A stretch of DNA of 64,000 bases from Ammoniphilus sp. YIM 78166 (GCF_004522215.1 NZ_SDLR01000007.1:162502-226501), one strand, 5' to 3'. Numbered from the stretch's first letter, positions 34,105 through 43,180 are shown. Made by a program: numbers and translations. Notes: a model not told the origin generated them from the sequence alone.

Positions 34105-35940
34105 TTATTGAGTTACGCCGTAGCGTTGTTGCTTTTTGGCACTTTCACGTTCGTTTTTCTTTAGATATTTCTTACGAAGTCGAACGGATTGTGGCGTCAC
34201 TTCACAATATTCATCATCGTTCAAGTACTCAAGAGCTTCTTCAAGAGACAAGCTTCTTGGTGTTTTTAACTTTACGGTATCATCCTTTGTAGCACTGCGT
34301 ACGTTTGTTGCGTGCTTTTCTTTACATACGTTTACCACAAGGTCGTTATCACGATTGTGTTCACCGACAATCATGCCTTCGTATACGTTGGTTCCTGGGT
34401 GGATAAACATCACTCCACGGTCTTCAACGGAAAGCAGTCCATAGGTGGTAGCAACGCCGGTTTCATGGGAGATTAATACGCCCACTCGACGTCCGCCTAC
34501 TTGTGCTGAAATATAAGGCTGGTAGCTGTCAAACGAATGATTGAGGATTCCGTAGCCTTTAGTTAGAGTCATGAATTCGGTACGATAACCAATGAGTCCG
34601 CGGGAAGGAATCAAGAATTCTAAGCGGACTGAACCGAATCCGTTGTTGATCATATTCACCATTTCAGCCTTGCGATGGCCAAGTGACTCCATAATTGCAC
34701 CGGTAAATTCTTCAGGAACATCAATTACTAATCGTTCCGTTGGCTCCATTTTCTTTCCTTCGATCTCACGGATGATGACTTCAGGTTTAGAAACTAATAG
34801 CTCATACCCTTCTCTTCTCATCGTTTCGATCAAAATGGATAAGTGAAGCTCGCCGCGACCAGATACCTCAAAGGAGTCTCCGCCTTCGGAGTCATCTACG
34901 CGAAGACTTACGTCCGTTTCAAGCTCTTGATACAGGCGATCTCTAATTTTTCTTGAGGTCACATGCTTCCCTTCTTTTCCTGCGAAAGGACCGTTATTAA
35001 CGGAGAAGGTCATTTTCAAGGTTGGCTCATCGATCTTAAGGAGTGGCAGGGCTTCTGGAGCTTCTACATCCGCAATGGTTTCCCCAACATTGATATCGGA
35101 TAAACCAGGCACTGCTACAAGATCCCCTGCTTTTGCTTCTTCAATTTCAATTCGCTTTAACCCGGAGAAGCCAAACAGCTTGGCGATTCGAACTTGTTTA
35201 ACAGATCCTTCTCTCGTGATCTGAGCTACCATTTGTCCGCGGCGGATGACTCCGCGATGAATACGGCCAATTCCAATTCGTCCCAAGTAGTCGTTATAAT
35301 CCAAGATAGTAGCCTGCATTTGAAGAGGTCCATCAATATCCACTTCTGGAGCAGGGATATGGGAAATGATGGCGTCAAATAGGGCTTCCATGTTCTCATC
35401 TTGTCGTGTTGGCTCCGTACTGGATGTACCATTGATCCCTGACGCGTAAATCACTGGGAACTCCAATTGCTCATCATTGGCATCCAGATCAATAAACAAG
35501 TCGTAAACATCATTCACAACTTCTTCCGGACGAGCATTCTCACGGTCGATTTTATTGATAACGAGGATCGGTGTAAGGTTTTGCTCTAAGGCCTTCTTTA
35601 ATACGAAGCGAGTTTGTGGCATACAGCCTTCAAAAGCGTCGACGACTAATAGTACGCCGTCAACCATTTTCATGATTCGCTCAACTTCCCCTCCAAAGTC
35701 CGCGTGGCCAGGAGTATCTAAAATATTAATCGTATGCCCTTTGTAATTAACTGCTGTATTTTTGGCAAGGATCGTGATTCCACGTTCCCTTTCTAGATCG
35801 TTCGAATCCATCATCCGATCTTGAACTTGCTCATTGGAGCGAAAGATACCAGACTGCTGCAAGAGCTTGTCAACAAGTGTGGTTTTACCATGGTCAACGT
35901 GGGCGATGATGGCAATATTCCGTAAATCTTCTCTTTTCAT
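34105..35940 (-). CDS. typA: Ribosome-associated GTPase TypA/BipA
   Basis: 611 aa, full-length translational GTPase of the EF-G superfamily. G1 AHVDHGKTTL (about 14-23), G3 DTPGHADFGGEV, G4 NKID, followed by domains II-V and the TypA-specific C-terminal domain (ETGVATTYGLLSVEDRG, CKEKHATNVRSATKD). It acts in ribosome assembly and cold/stress adaptation. GGAGAACAC precedes the ATG; a TATAAT on the minus strand (36005-36000) is a likely -10. Single gene. Confidence 0.96.
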   Translation of the reverse strand: MKREDLRNIAIIAHVDHGKTTLVDKLLQQSGIFRSNEQVQDRMMDSNDLERERGITILAKNTAVNYKGHTINILDTPGHADFGGEVERIMKMVDGVLLVVDAFEGCMPQTRFVLKKALEQNLTPILVINKIDRENARPEEVVNDVYDLFIDLDANDEQLEFPVIYASGINGTSSTEPTRQDENMEALFDAIISHIPAPEVDIDGPLQMQATILDYNDYLGRIGIGRIHRGVIRRGQMVAQITREGSVKQVRIAKLFGFSGLKRIEIEEAKAGDLVAVPGLSDINVGETIADVEAPEALPLLKIDEPTLKMTFSVNNGPFAGKEGKHVTSRKIRDRLYQELETDVSLRVDDSEGGDSFEVSGRGELHLSILIETMRREGYELLVSKPEVIIREIEGKKMEPTERLVIDVPEEFTGAIMESLGHRKAEMVNMINNGFGSVRLEFLIPSRGLIGYRTEFMTLTKGYGILNHSFDSYQPYISAQVGGRRVGVLISHETGVATTYGLLSVEDRGVMFIHPGTNVYEGMIVGEHNRDNDLVVNVCKEKHATNVRSATKDDTVKLKTPRSLSLEEALEYLNDDEYCEVTPQSVRLRKKYLKKNERESAKKQQRYGVTQ

Positions 35941-36123
35941 TCGAAGTGTTCTCCTTTGGATCTCTACTTACTATAGAAAGTTTTACATTCAACCTACATA
36001 TTATACACTATTTTAAAGCAAACACCTAAGAGAATATATGTGAAAAGGTTAAGGGATTGTAAATCTTGCCAAGCATACCTCAATTAAAGCGGCCTCATAC
36101 TAGTTGTAAAGGAGGCTGATAAA

Positions 36124-36396
36124 ATGCAAAGAGGCTTAATGATGCTTCTGTTTGGCGGGGTGTTCCTTCTGTTAGGGTTATTTATGATGCCTATGAAGCG
36201 TACCAACCCTAAACAAAATTTGGTTGACAATCCCATTGGCTGGGGGTTGTTTGGCTTTGGTCTATCGAGCCTTTTGGTAGGAATTACGCAAGCGGCTAAG
36301 AACCGAGAACACATGGAACTCGAAGTGAAGACGATTAAGTATCCAGTGGAAAAAAAGGATATTAAGGAAGAAGAGGAAGTCCACTCCATCCATTAA
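36124..36396 (+). CDS. Small membrane protein, unknown function
   Basis: 90 aa with two short hydrophobic helices (about 3-22 and 39-57) and a charged C-terminal tail rich in Glu/Lys. AAGGAGG 8 bases before the ATG and a following terminator support it as real. No family recognised. Confidence 0.7.
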   Translation: MQRGLMMLLFGGVFLLLGLFMMPMKRTNPKQNLVDNPIGWGLFGFGLSSLLVGITQAAKNREHMELEVKTIKYPVEKKDIKEEEEVHSIH

Positions 36397-36398
36397 GT

Positions 36399-36438
36399 AA
36401 AAGAGGCACCTGTTGGATGCAGGGCCTCTTTTTCTCGT
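36399..36438. terminator. Shared terminator of small membrane protein and flavoprotein genes
   Basis: AAAAGAGGC and GCCTCTTTTT stem with an inner CCTGTTGG...CAGG; T tract on the right, A tract on the left. Confidence 0.8.
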
Positions 36439-36448
36439 ATTTAAGACA

Positions 36449-37738
36449 TTATTCCACGGGAAATAGTTCTTTATTTCGACTGTATTCTACAGCCCCTTTA
36501 CCGGCAGCATATCCTGTGGTAAACGCAGCGGTAATATTAAACCCGCCCGTATAGCCATGGATATCCAAGACTTCCCCACAGAAAAATAATCCCCCTACTA
36601 ATTTAGATTGCATGGTTTTAGGTTCGATCTCCTTTAAGTGGACACCTCCACCGGTTACAAACGCTTCCTCAATTGAGAGTGTACCGTTAATTTGGATCGG
36701 TATCGCTTTAAGAAGTTTGATCAACCGTTCTACAGCTTCTTTTGGAAGGTGTGTGGCTACCGTATCCTCATCGATTTGACTCCATTCCAGAAGCAGAGGG
36801 ATAAACCGTTCGGGAAGATAGCCTTTTAAGAGGTTTTTGAACAGTTTTTTGGGTTCAGCCTCGATTTTCTCTTGAAGGTCTTGGGTTATTTCCGTGGGCT
36901 TCTTGAGCGGGAACAAGTCAATCGCAACCGTTACCTCTTTTACTTGATGCTTTTTCAGGGCTTTCACTACATATTGACTGCATCGAAGAGCCGCTGGACC
37001 CGATAAACCAAAATGGGTAAAGATGAGATCGCCCTCGTGTTCAATGATTTTCTTTTTCTTTACTGGATCCAACACGGAAAGATGAATGCTTCTTAGAGAA
37101 AGCCCCTGGAGGGTCCGCTGGGTAATAAACGGCTCCCTCGAGGTAAGCGGAACTTCGGTTGGATATAACTCGGTGATGGTGTGCCCAGCTTCTTGTGCCC
37201 ACTGATACCCGTCGCCCGTGGATCCGGTATGGGGAACCGATTTTCCTCCTACCGCAATGATGACCGCGTCGGAGGAAACTATATTCCCGCTTTTTAAACG
37301 CACCCCTTTAACCTGTCCATGTTCATACAGCACCCGATCCACGGGGGCGTTGGTATGGATGTCGACATTCAGGGAGTTGATCTTATTGATTAAGGCTTGG
37401 ACTACATCCTTTGCCTTGTCGGATACGGGGAACATGCGTCCGCGATCTTCTTCTTTCAGTTTTATGCCTAGTCCTTCGAAAAAGTGAATAATATCCTGAT
37501 TGTTGAAGATAGAAAAGGCACTATGCAAAAACCTGCCATTGCCGGGGATATGCTTAATGATGAAGTCCACGCTTCCCGCATTGGTTACATTACATCTTCC
37601 GCCACCGGAGATGGCCAATTTCCTTCCCAGTTTATCCCCCTTATCGAGTAAGAGGACGCTGCCCCCAGCCTGTCCAGCTGAGACAGCTGCCATGAGACCG
37701 GAAGGGCCGCCTCCGATAATGATGACGTCATATTTCAT
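36449..37738 (-). CDS. FAD-dependent oxidoreductase, BaiN/HI0933 (YtfP-like) family
   Basis: 429 aa. N-terminal Rossmann FAD site IIGGGPSGLMAAVSAGQAG (6-24) and LLDKGDKLGRKLAISGGGRCNVTN, the strict HI0933-family signature; the C-terminal FAD loop has EVLDIHGYTGGFNITAAFTTG. The family member in clostridia (BaiN) reduces bile-acid intermediates, but most members, including YtfP, have no known substrate. Upstream, 17 bases away on the same strand, is the DUF1128 gene, and the two are probably co-transcribed. Confidence 0.9.
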   Translation of the reverse strand: MKYDVIIIGGGPSGLMAAVSAGQAGGSVLLLDKGDKLGRKLAISGGGRCNVTNAGSVDFIIKHIPGNGRFLHSAFSIFNNQDIIHFFEGLGIKLKEEDRGRMFPVSDKAKDVVQALINKINSLNVDIHTNAPVDRVLYEHGQVKGVRLKSGNIVSSDAVIIAVGGKSVPHTGSTGDGYQWAQEAGHTITELYPTEVPLTSREPFITQRTLQGLSLRSIHLSVLDPVKKKKIIEHEGDLIFTHFGLSGPAALRCSQYVVKALKKHQVKEVTVAIDLFPLKKPTEITQDLQEKIEAEPKKLFKNLLKGYLPERFIPLLLEWSQIDEDTVATHLPKEAVERLIKLLKAIPIQINGTLSIEEAFVTGGGVHLKEIEPKTMQSKLVGGLFFCGEVLDIHGYTGGFNITAAFTTGYAAGKGAVEYSRNKELFPVE

Positions 37739-37755
37739 AAGCGAATGCCATCCCT

Positions 37756-37980
37756 TTATTTTTTTCTCAAGCTTCCTAACTCGCTTACGATGGCCTCCAT
37801 TTCATTAATGCTAAACCGTTCTTTTCTCATGACCATCTCAAACAGGTCATACATGTCCTCATAAACATTCAGTTCAAAGGCGTCCGGATTCATTACAGAG
37901 GTATTCGCCATCGTTAGCTTTTTTTGCAGTTCATTCAGCATATAAACCATATTTTCACGACTCGGATTTTCTAGATTCAT
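37756..37980 (-). CDS. DUF1128 (UPF0435) family protein
   Basis: 74 aa, small helical protein. MNLENPSRENMVYMLNELQKK at the start, YEDMYDLFEMV and the C-terminal SINEMEAIVSELGSLRKK match the UPF0435/DUF1128 family of Bacillales. GGAGATGAT precedes the ATG at 37980; a longer in-frame start at 38025 lacks support. Function unknown. Confidence 0.85.
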   Translation of the reverse strand: MNLENPSRENMVYMLNELQKKLTMANTSVMNPDAFELNVYEDMYDLFEMVMRKERFSINEMEAIVSELGSLRKK

Positions 37981-38082
37981 TATTATCATCTCCAATTTTA
38001 GATCATATAGCAATAATTTTACCATATTGACAAGGTAATACTAATAATAAAATATAAGCATAGAGAATGGAGGGGGAGGCAT

Positions 38083-39018
38083 ATGACAGATCAACCATTA
38101 TTTTGGGGAGACAAGCGCTATCATACATGGAATTATCATTTAAGACAGCTTTTCGGAGAAAAAGTGTTTAAGGTGATGCTTGATGCCGGCTTTACTTGTC
38201 CAAATCGGGATGGAAGGGTAGCCATTGGTGGGTGCACCTTTTGCAGTGCTAGAGGATCGGGAGATTTCGCAGGATCGCGCCGAGATGATTTGAAAAAACA
38301 ATTCCACGATATTGCGGAACGAATGCATAAAAAGTGGCCACAAGCCAAGTATATCGGCTATTTTCAGGCTTATACCAATACGTATGCACCGGTAGAAGAA
38401 TTAAGGGAGTGCTATGAAACCATCCTTGAAGAAGAGGTAGTGGGTTTATCCATCGCCACGAGACCGGATTGCCTCCCTGATGATGTAGTAGAATACCTTG
38501 CGGAGATTAATCAACGGACCTATCTGTGGGTCGAATTGGGCTTGCAAACCGTTCACGAATCAACCGCTGAGTTGATCAACAGAGCCCATGATTTTCAGAC
38601 CTATGTAGAGGCTGTAGAGAAACTGAGGAAGCATAACATCCGTGTGTGCTCTCACATTATTTTAGGATTACCCGGCGAAACAGAAGCCATGATGATGGAT
38701 ACCGCAAAAGCGGTGGCCCAACTCCCTGTTCAAGGGATCAAGATCCATCTCTTGCATCTGCTGAAGAAAACGCCTCTTGTGAAGCTATGGGAGCAAGGTG
38801 GGCTCGAATTTTTGGATCAAGAAACCTATATCCGATTAGTTGTAGATATTCTTGAAATCTTACCACCGGACATGATCATTCACCGCTTAACAGGCGATGG
38901 TCCGCCAGATCTCCTAATAGGACCGTTGTGGAGTCGCAGGAAGTGGGAAGTCCTGAATGGAATTGAACGGGAGCTTAGGCAAAGAAATACATGGCAAGGA
39001 CGTTTGTGGACGAGTTAA
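38083..39018 (+). CDS. TIGR01212-family radical SAM protein (YtqA-like)
   Basis: 311 aa. The cluster-binding cysteines are in CPNRDGRVAIGGCTFC (Cys39, Cys51, Cys54), the unusual spacing of this family, rather than CxxxCxxC. VGLSIATRPDCL, YLWVELGLQT and IILGLPGETE are radical-SAM barrel motifs. The reaction is not established; it usually sits beside a YtqB methyltransferase gene, which is absent here. GGAGGGGGAGGC precedes the ATG. Followed by a terminator. Confidence 0.9.
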   Translation: MTDQPLFWGDKRYHTWNYHLRQLFGEKVFKVMLDAGFTCPNRDGRVAIGGCTFCSARGSGDFAGSRRDDLKKQFHDIAERMHKKWPQAKYIGYFQAYTNTYAPVEELRECYETILEEEVVGLSIATRPDCLPDDVVEYLAEINQRTYLWVELGLQTVHESTAELINRAHDFQTYVEAVEKLRKHNIRVCSHIILGLPGETEAMMMDTAKAVAQLPVQGIKIHLLHLLKKTPLVKLWEQGGLEFLDQETYIRLVVDILEILPPDMIIHRLTGDGPPDLLIGPLWSRRKWEVLNGIERELRQRNTWQGRLWTS

Positions 39019-39020
39019 GA

Positions 39021-39072
39021 AAAAGGGCCGCCTACGGGGAGCGATCAACTCCAGAGGCGCCCTTCTTTATTA
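39021..39072. terminator. Terminator between YtqA-like gene and convergent hypothetical gene
   Basis: AAAGGGCCGCCT pairs with AGGCGCCCTT (one bulge) around an inner GGAG/CTCC; followed by TCTTTATT. Confidence 0.7.
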
Positions 39073-39420
39073 AGATAATAACCTACTTTTAAATTGTTGC
39101 CATTCTTCATCCGTTTCCATATTGGAGACTTCATCATAGAGCTCTTCGAGAACTTCATCGTCGCTACATGCAATAATGCGCTCTTCACCTGCAATCATAT
39201 TCTCCATTCGGGCAAGCTGCTCCATTTGCTTTCGGTAAGGAGAAAGTATGGGGGCTGATAGAGTAACCATCAGTTTCCTCTCCATCGCCGGATCTCGTTC
39301 AATCTGTTGCTCGTAAAGTTCAATATATTGTTCCTGCGTAAGAGGGCTGAAATCGTCTTTAGGCAACTCTCCAATAAACAAGGCATAACGAAATTGTTCT
39401 AGGGCGTGGTCCAGTGACAT
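39070..39420 (-). CDS. Hypothetical acidic helical protein
   Basis: 116 aa, acidic, no signal or membrane helix, starting MSLDHALEQFRYALFIGEL. No family recognised. AAGAAAGGAAAAAC precedes the ATG, and the downstream hairpin is shared with the converging gene. Intact frame and ribosome site support a real gene. Confidence 0.68.
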   Translation of the reverse strand: MSLDHALEQFRYALFIGELPKDDFSPLTQEQYIELYEQQIERDPAMERKLMVTLSAPILSPYRKQMEQLARMENMIAGEERIIACSDDEVLEELYDEVSNMETDEEWQQFKSRLLS

Positions 39421-39449
39421 GTTTGTTTTTCCTTTCTTTGGACAAAAGG

Positions 39450-39465
39450 TGTGATGAAATTAACA
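39450..39465 (+). promoter_or_regulatory. Fnr/CRP-type box upstream of the hemerythrin-like gene
   Basis: TGTGA-tgaaat-TAACA matches TGTGA-N6-TCACA with one mismatch; flanking AGGTGT...ACACCT extends the symmetry. It is centred about 133 bases before the start codon, and an Fnr gene lies just downstream of the hemerythrin gene. Confidence 0.5.
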
Positions 39466-39590
39466 CCTAGGCTCAAGAGGCTATGGTATATTTACAAGGG
39501 CAATGCAAAGATTGTGGATACCCTTTATATAATTAAAGCTATACCATAATAACTGTTTTTTTGCAAAATCTTCAAGAAAGAGGTCTTGGG

Positions 39591-40046
39591 ATGAATATCG
39601 CTGATGCTATTACATTGTTACTTGAACAACATGAGGAAATTAGATCGTTGGCTAAGGAGGCCATGTCCGTACTAGAGCGGACGAAGGAGAACGCCTCAAC
39701 AGAAGACTATGAGCTCTTATTAGAGAAGCTTATTACACTTAAAGCCCGACTTGTTGAGCATGGAAGGAAAGAAGAGGAATTAATTGTCCCCATCCTGCAA
39801 GACATGTATCATCCTCAAGCAGAAATGGCGCGATATGTGGAAGATGAGCATACTCACATGGAGGAGGAGCTCAAGGAAATTAAAAAGCATTTGCGCGAGC
39901 ATATCTTAAATAAATCCGAACGATTAGAGGAAGTCATCTATTCAAAAGCCAAGACCTTTCTTACGCAGACGATTACACATCTTTTTGAAGAGGAAAGCGG
40001 ATTGTTTCCTATGCTGAAAGGTTTCCTGTCACAAGTCAAGAAATAA
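39591..40046 (+). CDS. Hemerythrin HHE domain protein
   Basis: 151 aa four-helix bundle. Probable di-iron ligands: His14 (LLEQHEEI), His57 (LVEHGRKEEE), His87 in EDEHTHMEEE, and His130/Glu134 (ITHLFEEESGLFP). Such proteins sense or bind O2 or NO and in some bacteria help repair iron-sulfur clusters. The ATG at 39591 follows AAGAGGTC; an upstream in-frame start would add ten residues. Its place beside fnr and an Fnr-type box suggests induction under low oxygen or nitrosative stress. Confidence 0.85.
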   Translation: MNIADAITLLLEQHEEIRSLAKEAMSVLERTKENASTEDYELLLEKLITLKARLVEHGRKEEELIVPILQDMYHPQAEMARYVEDEHTHMEEELKEIKKHLREHILNKSERLEEVIYSKAKTFLTQTITHLFEEESGLFPMLKGFLSQVKK

Positions 40047-40079
40047 AAAAAGATTCCTGCGAGAGGAATCTTTTTTTAG
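40044..40079. terminator. Bidirectional terminator between hemerythrin-like gene and fnr
   Basis: AAAAAAGATTCCT and AGGAATCTTTTTTT form a perfect stem around GCGAG. Confidence 0.9.
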
Positions 40080-40089
40080 GGAAAGCGGA

Positions 40090-40797
40090 CTATATACGGC
40101 AAATATCTTCAGGACAGCCGTCACATTCTAAAAATTCTTTTAAGAATGTGATATTATGAACAGTAATGAAACCATTGTCAATGCTGATAACTTCGTTTTT
40201 GCGAAGTTCATTAAGCATTCGGTTTACACTTTCTCGTGTAGTTCCAATGAAATTGGCAAGATCTTTGTTGGTTAGGAACAAGTCAATTAAGATTCCATCC
40301 TTGACCTTAATGCCATAGGTATTGGTCATGCGGATCAGCGTAGAATAGAGGGCGCCATGCTTGCCAAGCAGCATCAAATCACGGAACTTAGATTGGTTTC
40401 TTCGATAAGCAATACCCATCCACTTCATAAACTCAACTGCAAGTCGGCTGTTCTTGGTTAGAAGTTCTTCTAGGGCTGATCGAGCAATAATTCCAACGCT
40501 CCCGTCTTCAATCATCTCTGCAGTTGCTGTATAGGTAAGGTTAGGCTGGAAGAGAGCAATTTCACCAATCATTTCTCCAGGCTTACAAATATATAGTGTG
40601 AGTTCTTTTCCTTCTAAGGTGGTTTTGCTAATCTTTACACTTCCGGTTCGAATAAAGTAGAGATTATCCGCTTTTTCACCATCCATGTAAAGAATGGTAT
40701 CCTTAGGGTAGTTAACGTCTACACTGATTGAATTGAGTTCCTCGCGGAATTCATCGGGTATTAATTGGAAGAACGTTTTATCTGAAATGTTTTCCAA
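40090..40797 (-). CDS. fnr: Bacillus-type anaerobic regulator Fnr with C-terminal iron-sulfur motif
   Basis: 235 aa, Crp/Fnr family: cyclic-nucleotide-like beta-roll (about 15-110), dimer helix, and C-terminal HTH with LTNKDLANFIGTTRESVNRML (E-SVNR recognition helix). The C-terminus ends ECDGCPEDICRI with Cys225, Cys228 and Cys233 in C-x2-C-x4-C spacing, and Asp140 lies in the dimer helix (FRDLML); this matches the three Cys plus one Asp that hold the [4Fe-4S] cluster in B. subtilis Fnr. I use the TTG at 40797 with GGGGGG upstream, giving the family length; the open frame continues upstream without family similarity. Activates anaerobic respiration genes. Confidence 0.9.
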   Translation of the reverse strand: MENISDKTFFQLIPDEFREELNSISVDVNYPKDTILYMDGEKADNLYFIRTGSVKISKTTLEGKELTLYICKPGEMIGEIALFQPNLTYTATAEMIEDGSVGIIARSALEELLTKNSRLAVEFMKWMGIAYRRNQSKFRDLMLLGKHGALYSTLIRMTNTYGIKVKDGILIDLFLTNKDLANFIGTTRESVNRMLNELRKNEVISIDNGFITVHNITFLKEFLECDGCPEDICRI

Positions 40798-40921
40798 TAC
40801 ATTCCCCCCTTTCGCGGATTTATATAATAAAATAGTATCATATGTTCTATGATAACGAAATGATTTTAGATATACTTTCTTTAAGGGATTTATTGTACAA
40901 ACTCTATTAGGAGGTGACTCA

Positions 40922-41692
40922 GTGGGAAAAACCAACGATACTCCTCTAACTGACCATCTGAATGAGCTGCGTAAACGGATCATCTACTGTATTATCTTTT
41001 TCTTTTGCGCCATGATTGGCGGCTTCGTGTTTTCAGGCAGGGTCGTAAACCATATCAAGAATGACCCAGCAGCAAGGCACATTGATTGGCATGTATTCGG
41101 GCTTTCTGATGCACTGTCGGTGTATGTGAAGGTGTCACTCGTTCTAGGACTCATCATTTCTTTACCCTTTTTTCTTTACCAGACCTGGGCCTTTGTGAAG
41201 CCAGGCCTGAAAAAATCAGAGCAAAAAATTGCCCTTCGCTTTATACCTGGTGCCACGTTATTGTTTGTCTTAGGGATTGGCTTTGGATATTATATTCTTT
41301 TCCCTATGGTCACCCGTTTTATGTTAATGATGACCGAAACGTTGCAAGCTCAAGAACTGTTCGGGATTACAGAGTATTTTAGCTTTATGTTTTCCATCGT
41401 TCTGCCTTTTGGCGTTTTGTTCGAGCTTCCCATTCTGGTCATGTTCCTGACCCGACTACGCATTGTCAATCCCATTCGCCTAGCGAAAATGAGGAAGGTC
41501 GCTTACTTTGTCCTGGTTATCATTGCCGTAACCATTACGCCTCCGGAAATCATTTCCGATTTCTTGGTCACCATTCCTTTATTACTTTTGTATGAATTTA
41601 GTGTTTGGCTCTCAAAGGGAATCTATAAGAAGCAATTAGAAGAAGATGCAAAATGGCTCGACGGAGAACCGACGGACGAAAAAATTTCATAA
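40922..41692 (+). CDS. tatC: Twin-arginine translocase subunit TatC
   Basis: 256 aa with six membrane helices. N-terminal LTDHLNELRKRI (9-20) and the FVKPGL segment after helix 2 (LYQTWAFVKPGLKKSE) are the TatC signature that binds twin-arginine signal peptides. GTG start behind AGGAGGTGACTC. tatA follows within 24 bases. The Tat system exports folded cofactor-containing proteins, consistent with the molybdopterin genes next to it. Confidence 0.95.
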   Translation: MGKTNDTPLTDHLNELRKRIIYCIIFFFCAMIGGFVFSGRVVNHIKNDPAARHIDWHVFGLSDALSVYVKVSLVLGLIISLPFFLYQTWAFVKPGLKKSEQKIALRFIPGATLLFVLGIGFGYYILFPMVTRFMLMMTETLQAQELFGITEYFSFMFSIVLPFGVLFELPILVMFLTRLRIVNPIRLAKMRKVAYFVLVIIAVTITPPEIISDFLVTIPLLLLYEFSVWLSKGIYKKQLEEDAKWLDGEPTDEKIS

Positions 41693-41715
41693 AAACAAAC
41701 AAGGAGGATTACGTG

Positions 41716-41928
41716 ATGTTAACTAATATTGGAGTCCCAGGTCTTATCTTAATTCTGATTTTGGCTTTGGTGATCTTTGGCCCGAAGAAACTTCCGGAAA
41801 TTGGCAGAGCCTTTGGTCAAACGCTAAGAGAATTTAAAAAATCGACGAACGAGCTCACTTCTGATGTCCGAGAGGAGCTCGATGAAGCCAAGACGACGGT
41901 AAAGAAAGTAACGGAGAATAATAAATAA
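41716..41928 (+). CDS. tatA: Twin-arginine translocase subunit TatA
   Basis: 70 aa: short N-terminal helix (ILILILALVIFGPKKLPEIG), the FGPKKLPEIGRAFGQ hinge and amphipathic helix typical of TatA/E, then a charged tail. The ATG at 41716 is 8 bases after AAGGAGG; the longer open frame overlaps tatC and is not used. Forms the pore component with TatC. Confidence 0.95.
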   Translation: MLTNIGVPGLILILILALVIFGPKKLPEIGRAFGQTLREFKKSTNELTSDVREELDEAKTTVKKVTENNK

Positions 41929-41961
41929 CATTGCTAATGCTGCAGGAGTGAAGCTGACCGT

Positions 41962-42474
41962 ATGGATAACAAGGTGGTAATACAGGTTGTAGGCTTTAAG
42001 AATAGTGGAAAAACAACGACAAGCTGTGAGATGATCCGTCGATTCTCACAGATGGGATGGAAGGTGGGGAGCGTCAAGCATGATGCTCACCACTTTGAAG
42101 TGGATTATCCGGGAAAAGATACTTGGCTGCATCGCGAAGCAGGCGCAGAAGTCGTGGCCATTACCTCCCAGCATAAAACAGCAATCATGGAGCAGAGAAC
42201 TACAACTTTAACCAGTTTGTTAGAGCGGATGACAGGGATTGATATCGTTATCGTAGAAGGTTATAAGTTCGAGCACTACCCTAAAGTGGTTTTGTTGCGG
42301 CATGAGGGGGATTTATCTCTCCTAGAGCAAACGTCTCAAATTTTAGCTATTGCCACTTGGTTTCCTTATAGCCATCCTACAATTCCTGTTGTGGGGAAAG
42401 ATCAATTTGAACCGCTTTTTTCCATCTTAGAAGGACATGTAAACAGAATGAGAGAGGAGAAGGTAGTAGAATGA
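41962..42474 (+). CDS. mobB: Molybdopterin-guanine dinucleotide biosynthesis protein MobB
   Basis: 170 aa. P-loop GFKNSGKTTT (residues 12-21), followed by GSVKHDAHHFEVD and DIVIVEGYKFE, standard MobB features. A GTP-binding accessory factor for making the guanine dinucleotide form of the molybdenum cofactor. GGAGTGAAGC lies upstream. It overlaps moaE by four bases and follows tatA by 33 bases, so the tat-mob-moa genes probably form one unit. Confidence 0.93.
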   Translation: MDNKVVIQVVGFKNSGKTTTSCEMIRRFSQMGWKVGSVKHDAHHFEVDYPGKDTWLHREAGAEVVAITSQHKTAIMEQRTTTLTSLLERMTGIDIVIVEGYKFEHYPKVVLLRHEGDLSLLEQTSQILAIATWFPYSHPTIPVVGKDQFEPLFSILEGHVNRMREEKVVE

Positions 42475-42935
42475 AAAATTTTTCGATCACCCGTGAAAAA
42501 ATTGAAGTTCAACCCTTGGTTGAGTACGTAAGTCACCCGAATGCAGGAGCCATTTGTACATTTATCGGTACGGTGAGGGAAATGACGAGAGGGCTGAAGA
42601 CTTTATACTTAGAGTACCAAGCCTACGAGGAAATGGCAGAGAAGAAGCTTAAGCAAATAGGGGATGAGATCGTAGCCAAGCATCCGGAAGCAAGAGTCGC
42701 TATCGTTCACCGTGTGGGACACTTGGATATTATGGATGTGGCAGTGGTCATTGCTGTTTCTACTCCTCATCGAGATGCTTCGTTCGAGGCAAGCCGTTAT
42801 GCGATTGAGCGAATCAAGGAAATTGTACCGATTTGGAAAAAAGAAAATTGGGAAGACGGTCAGAGCTGGATCGGGGATCAAAAGGAGAAGGTTTCGTACC
42901 CCACAGGACAACCAGAGATTAAGGAGGAAGTGTAA
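42471..42935 (+). CDS. moaE: Molybdopterin synthase catalytic subunit MoaE
   Basis: 154 aa large subunit of molybdopterin synthase, which transfers sulfur from MoaD to precursor Z. GAICTFIGTVRE, LEYQAYEEMAEKKL, VAIVHRVGHLDIMDVAVVIAV and PIWKKENWEDGQSWIG are MoaE motifs including the active-site Lys. The 3' TAATG couples it to moaD. Confidence 0.95.
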   Translation: MKNFSITREKIEVQPLVEYVSHPNAGAICTFIGTVREMTRGLKTLYLEYQAYEEMAEKKLKQIGDEIVAKHPEARVAIVHRVGHLDIMDVAVVIAVSTPHRDASFEASRYAIERIKEIVPIWKKENWEDGQSWIGDQKEKVSYPTGQPEIKEEV

Positions 42936-43180
42936 TGGTTCGTATTTTACTTTTTGCTGGGCTGGCGGAAGTGGCAGGCTCATCGGTGATCTCATTAGAA
43001 ATGGATCATACCGAATGGACTGTCCGAGCGGTTCGTGAAAAATTATCAGAACGCTATCCTGCCCTCCGAGACCTATTGGAGAAAAGCATGGTTGCCGTTA
43101 ATCAGGAATATGCTATGAGTGCAGATCCGGTGAAAGAAACAGACGAGATCGCCTTTATTCCACCAGTGAGCGGCGGGTAA
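42935..43180 (+). CDS. moaD: Molybdopterin synthase sulfur carrier subunit MoaD
   Basis: 81 aa ubiquitin-like protein ending in the required Gly-Gly (PPVSGG), which carries the thiocarboxylate. Start overlaps the moaE stop by one base. Last gene of the run. Confidence 0.94.
   Translation: MVRILLFAGLAEVAGSSVISLEMDHTEWTVRAVREKLSERYPALRDLLEKSMVAVNQEYAMSADPVKETDEIAFIPPVSGG

Noticed and set aside
40798..40983. N-terminal extension of the Fnr frame
   Set aside because: It overlaps tatC on the other strand and makes the protein 60 residues longer than Fnr.
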